Below are positions 8,547-16,110 of a stretch of DNA of 16,110 nucleotides, piece after piece. How positions within the stretch are numbered: the first letter of the stretch is position 1; every line of letters begins with the position of its first letter. The position numbers and the translations under genes are program-made. The notes under the pieces were generated by a model. The model was not told the DNA's origin, did not search any database, and saw only the letters and a program-made list of their open reading frames with translations. Source of the stretch: Finegoldia magna (GTDB lineage Bacteria; Bacillota; Clostridia; Tissierellales; Peptoniphilaceae); contig NZ_JAGYZD010000014.1 of NCBI RefSeq assembly GCF_018371055.1, positions 1-16,110 of the forward strand. Reading direction: 5' to 3'.

Positions 8547-9445
8547 GTGGGGAGTATGAAGTATTAGGAGGTATATATATAGTTTACAATAATATTTGTG
8601 AAAGAAATTATAGGCATAATATTCATTTTGATGAAGCTTCACATATATATGAAATAAATCATTGTCAAAAAGGCAGGTTTGAATGTGAGTTGAAAGATGG
8701 AACTATAACATATATGTCTCCAGGAGATTTTTCGATTAACGTGTTAAATAATTCGCCAATGGAATCATTATTTCCTATAGGGTTTTATAGTGGGATAACA
8801 ATTTATATTGATGTTTCGAAATTTGATGAAGAAGCGATCGTTTTACAACAGATATTTGAGATCAATTATGAAAAAATACTTAGTCATATATGTGAAGGAG
8901 AAAGATTATTTATAAAAAGATCTTCTGACGAAGTACATCATATTTTTTGTGAAATTTATAATGCATCTCCAAATAATAATATTAAAACTTATTTAAAAAT
9001 AAAGATACAGGAATTATTTCACTATCTAAATAAAGTGAGAGATTTTAAGACTAATAGTGATAGAAAATATTATATGAAGAGCAATATAAATGTAATTAAA
9101 AACATAAATAAATTTATTAATAATAATTATTTTAAGCATTACACATATAAAAGCTTGTCAGACTTATTTGACATAAAAATGACTACAATGAAACAATGTT
9201 ATAAATTTGTATACAATGAAACAATAAACGAAACAATAAGAAATCGAAGATTAAAAGAGGCAGCAAACTTATTACGGGATACAAATAAGAGTATTACTGA
9301 GATAGCAGTAGCTGTAGGGTATTCAGATTATTCAAGTTTTTCTAAAGCATTTAAAAAAGAATACGGCATTTTTCCTACTGGATATAAATCGTGTCTTTTA
9401 GGACACAATGCGTCTAAAAAAACAAGACTTATTAATGATATATGA
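8543..9445 (+). CDS. AraC-family transcriptional regulator (YbtA/PchR-like by context)
   Basis: The protein has 300 residues from ATG 8543. The N-terminal half (about 1-165) is a ligand-sensing region with a cupin-like beginning (GRFECELKDG, YMSPGDFSIN). The C-terminal 100 residues hold the two helix-turn-helix units of the AraC family: the first around YKSLSDLFDIKMTTM, and the second with SITEIAVAVGYSDYSSFSKA followed by FKKEYGIFPTGY, the usual AraC signature. In yersiniabactin and pyochelin systems the AraC-type protein (YbtA, PchR) senses the siderophore and activates synthesis and uptake genes. Its position here between synthesis and transport genes, on the same strand, fits that role but does not prove it. 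The binding site may be the inverted repeat at 9432-9454. A TATAAT at 8465-8470 lies upstream, but no -35 box stands at a good distance. Confidence 0.9.
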   Translation: MSGEYEVLGGIYIVYNNICERNYRHNIHFDEASHIYEINHCQKGRFECELKDGTITYMSPGDFSINVLNNSPMESLFPIGFYSGITIYIDVSKFDEEAIVLQQIFEINYEKILSHICEGERLFIKRSSDEVHHIFCEIYNASPNNNIKTYLKIKIQELFHYLNKVRDFKTNSDRKYYMKSNINVIKNINKFINNNYFKHYTYKSLSDLFDIKMTTMKQCYKFVYNETINETIRNRRLKEAANLLRDTNKSITEIAVAVGYSDYSSFSKAFKKEYGIFPTGYKSCLLGHNASKKTRLINDI

Positions 9446-9454
9446 TATCATTAA
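9432..9454 (+). promoter_or_regulatory. Perfect 10-bp inverted repeat, candidate operator
   Basis: The arms TTAATGATAT (9432-9441) and ATATCATTAA (9445-9454) are exact reverse complements around the 3-base centre ATG. The repeat overlaps the regulator's stop codon and lies 25 bases before the S-component start. Its inner 15 bases (9436-9450) begin TGATA and end TATCA, like the outer halves of the Bacillus Fur box TGATAATnATTATCA, but the central bases differ. The stem is A/T-rich with no T-run after it, so a protein site is more likely than a terminator. Which protein binds is unknown. Confidence 0.4.
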
Positions 9455-9479
9455 ACATGTTAAAGATTAGGAGGGATTT

Positions 9480-10073
9480 ATGAAAAATTCAAAGAAATTA
9501 TCAGTAAAAGATTTAGCTACGATAGGTATTTTTTCAGCAATAATGATTGTTGTTTTTATAGTTTTTTCTATGCTTACAGGAGCGTCATTATTTTTTAATA
9601 TGATTTTTAATGCAGTATTTGCGGCATTGATTTTAGGACCATTTTTTGTTTATATGTCTATGAAGGTAGGCAAACCAGGAGTAGCTTTAATTTATAATGT
9701 ATTACAAGCTATTTTGGCGGCTATGTTTATGGGACCTTTTATGATTCCTTGGTTTGTATGTGGGGGCATTATTGCAGAACTTTCTATGATAGGGAAAAAT
9801 AGTTATAGAAGTCTTAAGAGGATTACTGTTGCATGGATTATTACATCGCTTACGAGAGCTGCACATGGCATGAGTGAGATTTGGTTTTTTAAGAATGCTT
9901 TTATTAATTCAGGAGTATCTTTAGAACAGGTTCAAATTCAAACCAAGTATTATACGGATATAAAGTGGGTTATTATTTCTTTGTCATTAACTGCAGTAGC
10001 GGCTATTGTTGGATGCTATTTAGGAAATAAGATGACTCAAAAACATTTTAGAAAGACAGGGATAATTAAATGA
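9480..10073 (+). CDS. ECF transporter S component, MptD/Trep_Strep-like
   Basis: This 197-residue membrane protein starts at ATG 9480, with AGGAGGG (9469-9475) 4 bases upstream. The N-terminus is basic (MKNSKKLSVKD), then leads into hydrophobic segments at about 12-34, 36-58, 66-92 and 155-180, with shorter ones between. The opening LSVKDLATIGIFSAIM is typical of substrate-binding S components of energy-coupling-factor importers. The small size, hydrophobic pattern and direct linkage to EcfT and an ATPase gene support this, and the sequence most resembles the MptD/Trep_Strep putative S group, whose substrates are mostly unknown. Here the locus suggests a siderophore-, metal- or precursor-related substrate. 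Its TGA overlaps the next ATG (ATGA, 10070-10073), so the two are probably translated together. Confidence 0.85.
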   Translation: MKNSKKLSVKDLATIGIFSAIMIVVFIVFSMLTGASLFFNMIFNAVFAALILGPFFVYMSMKVGKPGVALIYNVLQAILAAMFMGPFMIPWFVCGGIIAELSMIGKNSYRSLKRITVAWIITSLTRAAHGMSEIWFFKNAFINSGVSLEQVQIQTKYYTDIKWVIISLSLTAVAAIVGCYLGNKMTQKHFRKTGIIK

Positions 10074-10747
10074 TTAATTTGGACTTTCGTTCCAAATTTG
10101 CAGTATTCTTAAGTACAGTATATTTGGTAGCGGTGCTGTCCAAAGATGCTGTATTTTTTTTGTTAATTGCTATTTTATTAATATATTTATTTTTAACAGG
10201 ATATGGCATGTTTACAATTAAAGTTATGTATGCAATTGGATTAATTGTAATATTAAGAGTTATTTCTAATGGACAGGGGTTTGGAATTTTTCTTCCTGAA
10301 ATGTTTTTATTTATTATGCTTAGGACTTTAGTAATATTGCTCTCTGGTATACCAATTATAAAAACTCCACCAGGAGAATTGATGGCAGTAATGAGAAAAC
10401 TTAAAATTCATAAAAATGTGGCACTTCCATTAATTTTTATGATGAGATTTATACCAATTGTAAAGGCGGAGTTTAAAGAAATTATAGACTCTTTAAAGCT
10501 TAGAGGCCTTATTTCTTTTAAGAAACCTATGCTTACAATGGAATACATTTTTGTTCCTATGATGTTTTCAGCGTCTAAGATTGCTGAAGAATTAGCGGCT
10601 GCTTCTGAAGTAAGAGGAATATCTGCTGAAGGTAAGCATACATCACGAATAGAAATAAAATTTAGAATTCGAGATTTTTTTGTGGTTGTATGTACAGTTC
10701 TGGCTACAATTCTATTAATTTATTTGGAGAAGGTGGCATTTTTATGA
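10070..10747 (+). CDS. ecfT: ECF transporter transmembrane protein EcfT
   Basis: The protein has 225 residues, with AGGGA (10058-10062) 7 bases before ATG 10070. Hydrophobic segments lie near residues 8-45, 50-70, 80-100 and 205-222. The two short x-R-G motifs by which EcfT coupling helices contact the ATPases are visible: LRG at 144-146 (within SLKLRG) and VRG at 181-183 (within AASEVRGIS). It would link the S component to the double ATPase encoded next and transmit ATP hydrolysis to substrate uptake. Its TGA overlaps the next gene's ATG (10744-10747). The CbiQ family of cobalt transporters shares this fold, but the neighbouring MptD-like S component argues against a plain cobalt system. Confidence 0.9.
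   Translation: MINLDFRSKFAVFLSTVYLVAVLSKDAVFFLLIAILLIYLFLTGYGMFTIKVMYAIGLIVILRVISNGQGFGIFLPEMFLFIMLRTLVILLSGIPIIKTPPGELMAVMRKLKIHKNVALPLIFMMRFIPIVKAEFKEIIDSLKLRGLISFKKPMLTMEYIFVPMMFSASKIAEELAAASEVRGISAEGKHTSRIEIKFRIRDFFVVVCTVLATILLIYLEKVAFL
10731..10736 (+). promoter_or_regulatory. Ribosome binding site choosing ATG 10744
   Basis: AGGTGG lies 7 bases before ATG 10744. The frame is open from an earlier ATG at 10690, but that would overlap ecfT by 58 bases and add 18 residues unrelated to the ATPase fold. The fold begins at once from 10744 (IDLKNVNFSY). Confidence 0.75.
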
Positions 10748-12198
10748 TTGATTTAAAGAATGTTAATTTTTCTTACTCAGAAGGAACAAAACCTATATTA
10801 AAAAATATCAATTTAGATATTAAAAGAGGAGAAGTTATTGCACTTATTGGGTCTAGTGGTTGTGGAAAGACAACTTTAACAAGAATATTTAATGGATTAG
10901 CATATAAGTTTTATAATGGAATTATTAATGGCGAAATTTATATTGACGGAATGAACCCTTGTGATAGAGAACTTTATGAAATTGGAAGAAAGGTAGGTTC
11001 AATATTTCAAAATCCTAAGAGTCAATTTTTTGCAGAAATAGTAGAAGACGAGATTTCATTTGGGCTAGAAAATTATGGTATTGGAAGAAAAGAAATGCTA
11101 AAAAGAATAGAACTATCTTTAAATTCAATTAGAGGTCAAGATTTAAAATATAAAAATTTATTTTGTCTATCAAGTGGTGAAAGGCAGAAGGTTGCCATTG
11201 CATCAATTAATGCACTTGATCCACCTATTTATGTTTTCGATGAGCCGTCATCCAATTTGGATATGAAAAGTGTTGAAGCTTTAAAAAAATTAATTATTTC
11301 ATTAAAGAATTCGGGTAAAACAATCATTATTTCTGAGCATAGAATGTATTATCTTAAAGGGATTGTTGATAAATATTATTACATTGATAATGGAGAAGTA
11401 GTTTGTAGTTATACAGAGAAAGAGTTACTGGATATGACTGAAATGAACTATAAGGAACTTGGATTAAGGACGTTTTTGTTAGAGTTAATATCTCCTAAAT
11501 TAGTTAATTGTAAATCTATCAACAAACTTGATATAGATAAATTAAGCTTTTCTTATGGTAAATATAATATTTTTAGTAATTTATCATATTCATTCAATGA
11601 TGGAAAAGTATATGGCATTATAGGAGAAAATGGTGTTGGAAAAAGCACTCTTTCTAAGGTACTAAGCGGAATTTTAAAAGAAAAGTCAGGAACGGTTCAT
11701 TATAATGGGACTTTATTAAAGAAAAACAAAAGAAGAGAATATGTATATTATCTCTCTAATAATCCTGATAATAATTTATTTGAAGTAACCCCAGAGGATG
11801 AGTTAAGACTTAGTGATAAAAACGCAAATATAGAAGAAATATTAAAAAGGTTTCATTTGGAAAAGACAAAAGGAATTCATCCGCAAATTTTGTCAGGCGG
11901 ACAAAAGCAAAGATTAACAATTGCAACAGCTCAATTGTTAGATCGTAAAGTTTATATTTTTGATGAGCCAACAAGTGGGCTAGATGGTGAGAATATGCAT
12001 TTGATTTCAGGTGAAATAAGAGAACTCCAAAAAAAAGGAAAAATTATAATTATTATTTCACATGATTATGAATTTTTGATGGAATGTTGTGATTTAGTTT
12101 TAGACTTAAGTAAACAATCTTTTAGAGAATTAGTTCCTTATGAAGACAAAGAAAAGATTTTAAAAAAATTAAAAGGAGATGAAAATAGATTATGTTAA
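10744..12198 (+). CDS. ECF double ATPase (EcfA-EcfA' fusion)
   Basis: The protein has 484 residues with two ABC ATPase domains in one chain. Domain 1 (about 1-240) shows Walker A GSSGCGKTT (36-44), the ECF-type Q-loop QNPKSQF, signature LSSGERQK and Walker B VFDEPSSNLD, then SEHR. Domain 2 (about 260-484) shows GENGVGKST (294-302), signature LSGGQKQR and FDEPTSGLD, then SHDYEF. Domain 1's signature has SSG in place of SGG. The second domain's Q-loop region reads SNNPDNNLF, with Asn where Gln is usual. ECF importers need two ATPases, often separate genes; here both are fused. It would power the S/T membrane pair encoded just upstream. The gene overlaps the next by 7 bases. Confidence 0.93.
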   Translation: MIDLKNVNFSYSEGTKPILKNINLDIKRGEVIALIGSSGCGKTTLTRIFNGLAYKFYNGIINGEIYIDGMNPCDRELYEIGRKVGSIFQNPKSQFFAEIVEDEISFGLENYGIGRKEMLKRIELSLNSIRGQDLKYKNLFCLSSGERQKVAIASINALDPPIYVFDEPSSNLDMKSVEALKKLIISLKNSGKTIIISEHRMYYLKGIVDKYYYIDNGEVVCSYTEKELLDMTEMNYKELGLRTFLLELISPKLVNCKSINKLDIDKLSFSYGKYNIFSNLSYSFNDGKVYGIIGENGVGKSTLSKVLSGILKEKSGTVHYNGTLLKKNKRREYVYYLSNNPDNNLFEVTPEDELRLSDKNANIEEILKRFHLEKTKGIHPQILSGGQKQRLTIATAQLLDRKVYIFDEPTSGLDGENMHLISGEIRELQKKGKIIIIISHDYEFLMECCDLVLDLSKQSFRELVPYEDKEKILKKLKGDENRLC

Positions 12199-13928
12199 GT
12201 AAAGGTCTTTTGAAATATGCGGGGAAATACAGATGTTTAACAATAATAGCTTGTTTGTTGTCTGTGATTAGTTCAATTATGTCTATCATCCCGCTAGTGT
12301 GTATTTTTCAAATTATAAAGACTTATATAGAAGGAATGAGCGATTTAACAATAATGACTTATGCTAGAATTGCAATAATATCATCAATAGTTAGTATTGC
12401 AATTTATTTTTTAGGGCTTTCATTAGCACATATTTCTGCTTTCAGAGTTGCTAAAAATTTGAAAATAAATGCTATGAACAGGCTTATTGATATGCCATTG
12501 GGTTTTTTTGAACTTAGATCCACTGGAGAGCTAAGAAAAACTATTGATGAGAATACAATTTTAACCGAAGACTTTTTAGCACATAAATTGCCAGATTTTT
12601 CGGCAACTGTTGTTATGCCATTTGCTATCATTATTAGTTTTTTTTATTTTGATTGGAGAATGGGGATAGCTTGTTTTATTCCATTAATAATATCAATGGT
12701 TTGTATATATATGATGATGGGCGGTTCAAATAAAACGATGATGGGCAAAATTATGACAATGCAAGAGCAGATGAATAAAGAAGCAGTTGAGTATGTTAGG
12801 GGAATACCAATAATAAAAGTGTTTCAACAGACTGTGTTCAGCTTTAGAAAATTCCATGAAACAATAATAGAATATAGAGATTTAGTTTTGGGTTATGCAG
12901 AAAAATGTCGCATTCCTAAAACTCTGTTTTCAATATCATTAAATAGTTTTTTTATTATTTTAATTATGCTGGCGACGTTTTTGTTTAATCAAACAGGAAA
13001 TAAAAGCGAAGTATTTTTGAATTTGATATTTTTTATATTACTTAGTCCATTGATTTCTACAACATTAATGAGACTAATGTTAACAGGAGAAAATCTTATT
13101 CAAGCAAAGGAAGCGTTGAAACGTATAGAAAATATTACAAATTATGAATTTAATGAGATGAATTTTGAAAAGTTTCCAGATAAAAGGAGTATTAAATTTA
13201 ATAATGTATGTTTTTCTTATCCAGAGAATGAATCTTTAGTGTTAGATGATGTGACCTTTACTATAGATGAAAATTCTAAAGTTGCTATAGTGGGATTATC
13301 AGGATCAGGTAAAAGTACTATTTTATCATTAATTGGGAAATTTTTTAATCCTAATTCGGGGGAGATATTAATAGGAGATAAGAATATTGAAAAAATAAGT
13401 ACCAGAGATTTAATGGAAAATATTTCTTTTGTTTTTCAAGAAACTAAATTATTTCCAATTAGTTTGCTAGATAATATAAAAATTGGTAGAAAAGATGCTA
13501 CAAAAAAGGAAGTTGAAGACGCTATAAATATTGCTCAATGTAAGGGTATTATTAATAAGTTACCAGACGGATTGAACAGTGTATATGGGACAAAAGGTGT
13601 TTATTTGTCTGGAGGAGAAAGACAGAGGATAGCACTTGCAAGGGCATTTATAAAAAATTCTCCAATAATAGTTCTTGATGAAGCGACATCTGGTTGTGAC
13701 TCTGAAAATGAGTTTTATATTAACAAAGCTATAACGGAAATTTCAAAAAACAAGACGGTTATATTAGTTGCTCATAGGCTTAATTCAGTCACAAATGCAG
13801 ACAAAATCATTGTTATGGATTCTGGAAAGATTATGGAAGAAGGTAATCACAAGGAGCTGATTCATAGAGATGGGTTGTATGCAAGTATGTGGCAACAATA
13901 TACAGATTCAGAAGATTGGAGGATATAG
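12192..13928 (+). CDS. ABC transporter half-protein, YbtP/IrtA-like
   Basis: The protein has 578 residues: a six-helix exporter-type membrane domain (about 15-305) followed by an ATPase. The ATPase shows Walker A GLSGSGKST (368-376), signature LSGGERQR from residue 472, Walker B VLDEATSG with D496/E497, and switch His528 in VAHR. The start overlaps the previous gene by 7 bases; the nearest good ribosome site, AAGGAG (12173-12178), lies 13 bases upstream, a long spacing. It pairs with the next gene to form a heterodimer. Most proteins of this fold export, but in yersiniabactin (YbtP/YbtQ) and mycobactin (IrtA/IrtB) loci such pairs import the iron-siderophore. The context favours import, while export of the siderophore remains possible. 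No N-terminal siderophore-interacting reductase domain, as in IrtA, is present. Confidence 0.9.
   Translation: MLSKGLLKYAGKYRCLTIIACLLSVISSIMSIIPLVCIFQIIKTYIEGMSDLTIMTYARIAIISSIVSIAIYFLGLSLAHISAFRVAKNLKINAMNRLIDMPLGFFELRSTGELRKTIDENTILTEDFLAHKLPDFSATVVMPFAIIISFFYFDWRMGIACFIPLIISMVCIYMMMGGSNKTMMGKIMTMQEQMNKEAVEYVRGIPIIKVFQQTVFSFRKFHETIIEYRDLVLGYAEKCRIPKTLFSISLNSFFIILIMLATFLFNQTGNKSEVFLNLIFFILLSPLISTTLMRLMLTGENLIQAKEALKRIENITNYEFNEMNFEKFPDKRSIKFNNVCFSYPENESLVLDDVTFTIDENSKVAIVGLSGSGKSTILSLIGKFFNPNSGEILIGDKNIEKISTRDLMENISFVFQETKLFPISLLDNIKIGRKDATKKEVEDAINIAQCKGIINKLPDGLNSVYGTKGVYLSGGERQRIALARAFIKNSPIIVLDEATSGCDSENEFYINKAITEISKNKTVILVAHRLNSVTNADKIIVMDSGKIMEEGNHKELIHRDGLYASMWQQYTDSEDWRI
13918..13922 (+). 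promoter_or_regulatory. Ribosome binding site choosing ATG 13930
   Basis: GGAGG ends 7 bases before ATG 13930, which lies one base after the preceding stop. The in-frame ATG at 13870 would overlap the upstream gene by 59 bases and has no such site. Confidence 0.8.
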
Positions 13929-13929
13929 G

Positions 13930-15663
13930 ATGCTTGAGTTGGTGAAGAATAAGTATAATTTATCAGAAAAGGAATATAAACTTGTTAGACAAGGAATTTT
14001 TTTTAATGCGTTAACTAATATTTCAAAAATGCTTCCAGTCGGAATATGCACCTATGTTTTATCACAGATGTTCATGCACATTGGTTCAGAAAAAACTGAT
14101 ATGGCTTTGCCTATTACAAAATATTTATTTTTATCATTATGCGTTATTGCAATAATGACGGTACTGACATATATAGAGTATACTAAAACATTTATAGATA
14201 TCTATAAGGAAAGTGCAAATCGAAGAATTGAAATAGCTGAGTTTTTAAGAAAACTTCCATTATCATTTTTCGCAAAAAGAGATCTTGCAGATTTAACAAC
14301 AATTATTATGACAGATACATCTGGTATTGAGCATGCACTTGCTCATGTTATTCCTCAATGTTATGGCACTTTAATTTCAACAATTATTATTTTTGTGGCT
14401 ATGTCATTTTTGAATTTTAAGTTGACACTGGCATTATTTTGGGTTATTCCCATTGCATTTTTTGTTGTCTTTATTTCTAGAAAAATGCAAATAAAATACA
14501 GTCAGGCGTTTAAAAAAGAAAAATTAGGGGCGTCAGATCAAATTCAAATGACATTAGAAATGGTTAAAGAAATAAAAGCATTTGGATTAGAAAATGATTA
14601 CAAAATTAGTATAAAGAATAGATTAAATAAGTTTGAACAAATGCAGCGAAAAACAGAATTATTTTCAGCAACGATATTAGCTTCTGCCCAAATGATTTTG
14701 AAGCTAGGTATAGTTTCCGTTATTTTTGTTGGGAGCATTTTACTCTTAGAAAGTAAGATTAATTTATTTACATTTATTGTATTTCTATTTTCTTCTGGGT
14801 TAATTTATGAACCTATCAATTCACTTATGAATGCATTAACAGAAATATTACAGGCAGAAGTTTTGGTTGATCGTATTGATAGTATAAAAGAAGAAAAAGT
14901 AGAGAAGGATATTTTAAATGCTGATTTGGAAAAATTAGATATTTTATTTGAGAATGTGTGTTTTAGGTATGATGATATGAATGTATTAAATAATGTTACA
15001 TTTATTGCTCAAGAAGGGAAAAAGACAGCTCTAGTAGGTTCATCAGGTTCGGGCAAATCAACGGCTTTAAAGCTTGCAGCGGGATTTTATAAACCTAATA
15101 AAGGTAGAATATGCGTAGGTGGAGAGGATATAGCAAAATTAAATTCAGAAGAACTTTTAAAGTATTACTCAATAGTTTTTCAGGATGTCTTACTTTTTGA
15201 TAATACTATTTTAGAGAACATTAGATTAGGAAATAAAAATGCAACAGATAAAGAAGTTATTGAAGCTGCAAAGCTAGCTAATTGCCATGAATTCATATCA
15301 AAGCTCCCAGATGGATATAACACGTATATTGGAGAAAATGGTAAGTTGTTATCTGGAGGAGAGAAACAACGACTTTCAATTGCAAGAGCAATAATTAAAG
15401 ATGCGCCGATAGTATTACTTGATGAGGTAACTTCGGCATTGGATATACAAAACGAAAATTTAGTACAAGAGGCAATTAATCGTATTACAAGGAATAAAAC
15501 TGTAATAGTAATAGCTCATAAATTAGATACTATAAAAGATTGTGATAGTATTGTTGTATTTAATAAAGGAAGAATAGTTGAATGTGGAAATCATGAAGAT
15601 CTTATAAAACTTAATGGATTTTATAAGAATTTAGTAGATGCGCAAAGAGATACTTATAAATGA
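13930..15663 (+). CDS. ABC transporter half-protein, YbtQ/IrtB-like
   Basis: The protein has 577 residues and is the partner of the preceding gene. Its membrane domain (about 20-320) has hydrophobic segments near 26-50, 68-90, 145-185 and 250-300. The ATPase has Walker A GSSGSGKST (370-378), signature LSGGEKQR (S475), Walker B LLDEVTSALD with D498/E499 and switch His530 in IAHK. Both halves of the pair keep a complete set of ATPase motifs, so both sites of the heterodimer look active, unlike heterodimers with one degenerate site. The start sits one base after the previous stop, so translation is probably coupled. It is the last gene of the dense transport block; no strong terminator follows. 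Confidence 0.9.
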   Translation: MLELVKNKYNLSEKEYKLVRQGIFFNALTNISKMLPVGICTYVLSQMFMHIGSEKTDMALPITKYLFLSLCVIAIMTVLTYIEYTKTFIDIYKESANRRIEIAEFLRKLPLSFFAKRDLADLTTIIMTDTSGIEHALAHVIPQCYGTLISTIIIFVAMSFLNFKLTLALFWVIPIAFFVVFISRKMQIKYSQAFKKEKLGASDQIQMTLEMVKEIKAFGLENDYKISIKNRLNKFEQMQRKTELFSATILASAQMILKLGIVSVIFVGSILLLESKINLFTFIVFLFSSGLIYEPINSLMNALTEILQAEVLVDRIDSIKEEKVEKDILNADLEKLDILFENVCFRYDDMNVLNNVTFIAQEGKKTALVGSSGSGKSTALKLAAGFYKPNKGRICVGGEDIAKLNSEELLKYYSIVFQDVLLFDNTILENIRLGNKNATDKEVIEAAKLANCHEFISKLPDGYNTYIGENGKLLSGGEKQRLSIARAIIKDAPIVLLDEVTSALDIQNENLVQEAINRITRNKTVIVIAHKLDTIKDCDSIVVFNKGRIVECGNHEDLIKLNGFYKNLVDAQRDTYK

Positions 15664-15711
15664 AAAATATAATTTGTTAAACTATATATTTAGTTATAAG
15701 AGTGTTATTGC

Positions 15712-15737
15712 TATGTTATTAAATTATATTTAACATA
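15712..15737. repeat. 7-bp inverted repeat, 12-base loop
   Basis: TATGTTA (15712-15718) is the exact reverse complement of TAACATA (15731-15737). All but two of the pairs would be A-T, so a hairpin would be weak. It may be a protein site, a remnant of a terminator, or chance. Confidence 0.25.
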
Positions 15738-15780
15738 CGGCGACATGTTGGAAAATAGGGATGATGTGTTTTTAGTTCTT

Positions 15781-15801
15781 AAAAATATCATGAGTATTTT
15801 T
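15781..15801. terminator. Weak AT hairpin, possible bidirectional terminator
   Basis: AAAAATA (15781-15787) pairs exactly with TATTTTT (15795-15801) around a 7-base loop. The A-run and T-run arms give a terminator-like layout in both directions, but the stem has no G-C pairs and would be unstable. It lies about 120 bases after the last transporter gene. Confidence 0.2.
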
Positions 15802-15900
15802 ATCATAAAGCAAAAATAATCTTAATCCTTTATTAAAAAAATATACTAAATTATATGATCAATGTTTGTGAGATTTTAAGAGTGCATGAGAATAGAGATA

Positions 15901-15929
15901 TTGTTTTGATCTAGTCTGAGATTTAGAAT
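15901..15929 (+). promoter_or_regulatory. Candidate promoter for the MATE gene
   Basis: TTGTTT (15901-15906) and TAGAAT (15924-15929) are separated by 17 bases, the ideal spacing. The -10 box matches five of six consensus positions and the -35 box three of six. Transcription would start near 15936, leaving a leader of about 75 bases before ATG 16013. AT-rich DNA gives such matches by chance, so this is tentative. Confidence 0.3.
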
Positions 15930-16012
15930 TTATTTGAAATTAGGTGATTAAATTTTATTTATGATATAGTGAAAAAATATTAAGGAAGAATTTATTATTG
16001 AGGTGATTAAAA

Positions 16013-16110
16013 ATGAAACAAAATATGAAAGAACAGTTATTGACTAAGAAGCCTTTATCATTAATGTTTCAATTATCTATACCAGCAGTTATTGGTATGG
16101 TAGTTATAGG
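16013..16110 (+). CDS. MATE-family efflux protein (N-terminus only)
   Basis: ATG 16013 follows GAGGTG (16000-16005) by 7 bases, and the frame is open to the window edge (32 complete codons). The visible start, with polar residues then LLTKKPLSLMFQLSIPAVIGMVVIG, has the layout of MATE transporters: a short polar N-terminus, then Pro-Leu, then an LSIPAxIG first helix. MATE proteins export cationic compounds and drugs using Na+ or H+ gradients. Placed after a siderophore synthesis and uptake block, it may secrete the product, but the 349-base gap and separate candidate promoter leave open that it is an unrelated gene. Confidence 0.75.
   Translation, partial: MKQNMKEQLLTKKPLSLMFQLSIPAVIGMVVI

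Larger units (their letters stand above)
15664..16012 (+). other. 349-base non-coding gap
   Basis: This is the only long stretch without a convincing gene. It is AT-rich, with no GC-rich hairpin plus T-run that would make a standard terminator. It holds two weak inverted repeats and a candidate promoter, listed separately. Two ATG-initiated ORFs of 24 (from 15745) and 19 codons (from 15855) lack ribosome sites and are not called. The ribosome site for the next gene is GAGGTG at 16000-16005, 7 bases before its ATG. Confidence 0.7.

Noticed and set aside
15664..15700. Terminator directly after the last ABC gene
   Set aside because: Only a 5-bp AACTA/TAGTT repeat is present, with no G-C-rich stem or T-run.
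15745..15914. Two short ORFs sharing ENRD and about 15 of 20 similar bases (15751-15770 and 15888-15907)
   Set aside because: They lack ribosome sites and are 24 and 19 codons long; the similarity is weak enough to be chance in AT-rich DNA.
1..16110. CRISPR array, tRNA, rRNA or insertion sequence
   Set aside because: I saw no spaced direct repeats, cloverleaf, rRNA sequence or transposase; the genes run nearly edge to edge.

Overview
The window is very AT-rich (I judge roughly 28-30% GC by eye) and uses AGA for arginine and ATA for isoleucine heavily. Together with strong AGGAGG-type ribosome sites, this points to a low-GC Firmicute, most likely Clostridium or a close relative. A mobile element in another Firmicute cannot be excluded, because loci of this type are known on streptococcal integrative elements. 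All confident genes lie on the + strand. Both edges cut a gene.

Bases 1-8420 are the end of a siderophore assembly line. A nonribosomal peptide synthetase (cut at the left edge) reads ArCP(end)-Cy-A(Cys)-PCP-Cy. It is followed with no gap by a second protein reading docking domain-methyltransferase-PCP-thioesterase, and then by a saccharopine-dehydrogenase-like reductase. This is a compact relative of the yersiniabactin and pyochelin systems. An aryl starter (probably salicylate) would be condensed and cyclised with two cysteines. One cysteine-derived ring would be methylated, a ring may be reduced, and the product released by the thioesterase. The salicylate synthase, aryl-AMP ligase and phosphopantetheinyl transferase are not visible and are expected to the left.

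Bases 8421-9479 hold a possible 40-residue coupled ORF, an AraC-family regulator in the position expected for a YbtA/PchR-like activator, and a perfect 10-bp inverted repeat just before the transport genes.

Bases 9480-15663 encode transport in one tightly packed unit with ATGA or few-base overlaps. It holds an ECF-type S component, EcfT, a double-ATPase EcfA-EcfA' fusion, and two half-size ABC proteins with exporter-type fold that resemble the YbtP/YbtQ and IrtA/IrtB uptake pair. Bases 15664-16012 form the only long non-coding stretch, with weak AT-rich hairpins and a candidate promoter. The window ends in the first 32 codons of a MATE-family efflux protein, a possible siderophore exporter.

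The simplest reading is a complete make-sense-transport iron (or other metal) scavenging locus. The most distinctive points are the thioesterase with Cys in place of Ser and no Asp at the usual triad position, the module split between two proteins, the single adenylation domain serving two carrier sites, and the ECF transporter inside a siderophore locus.
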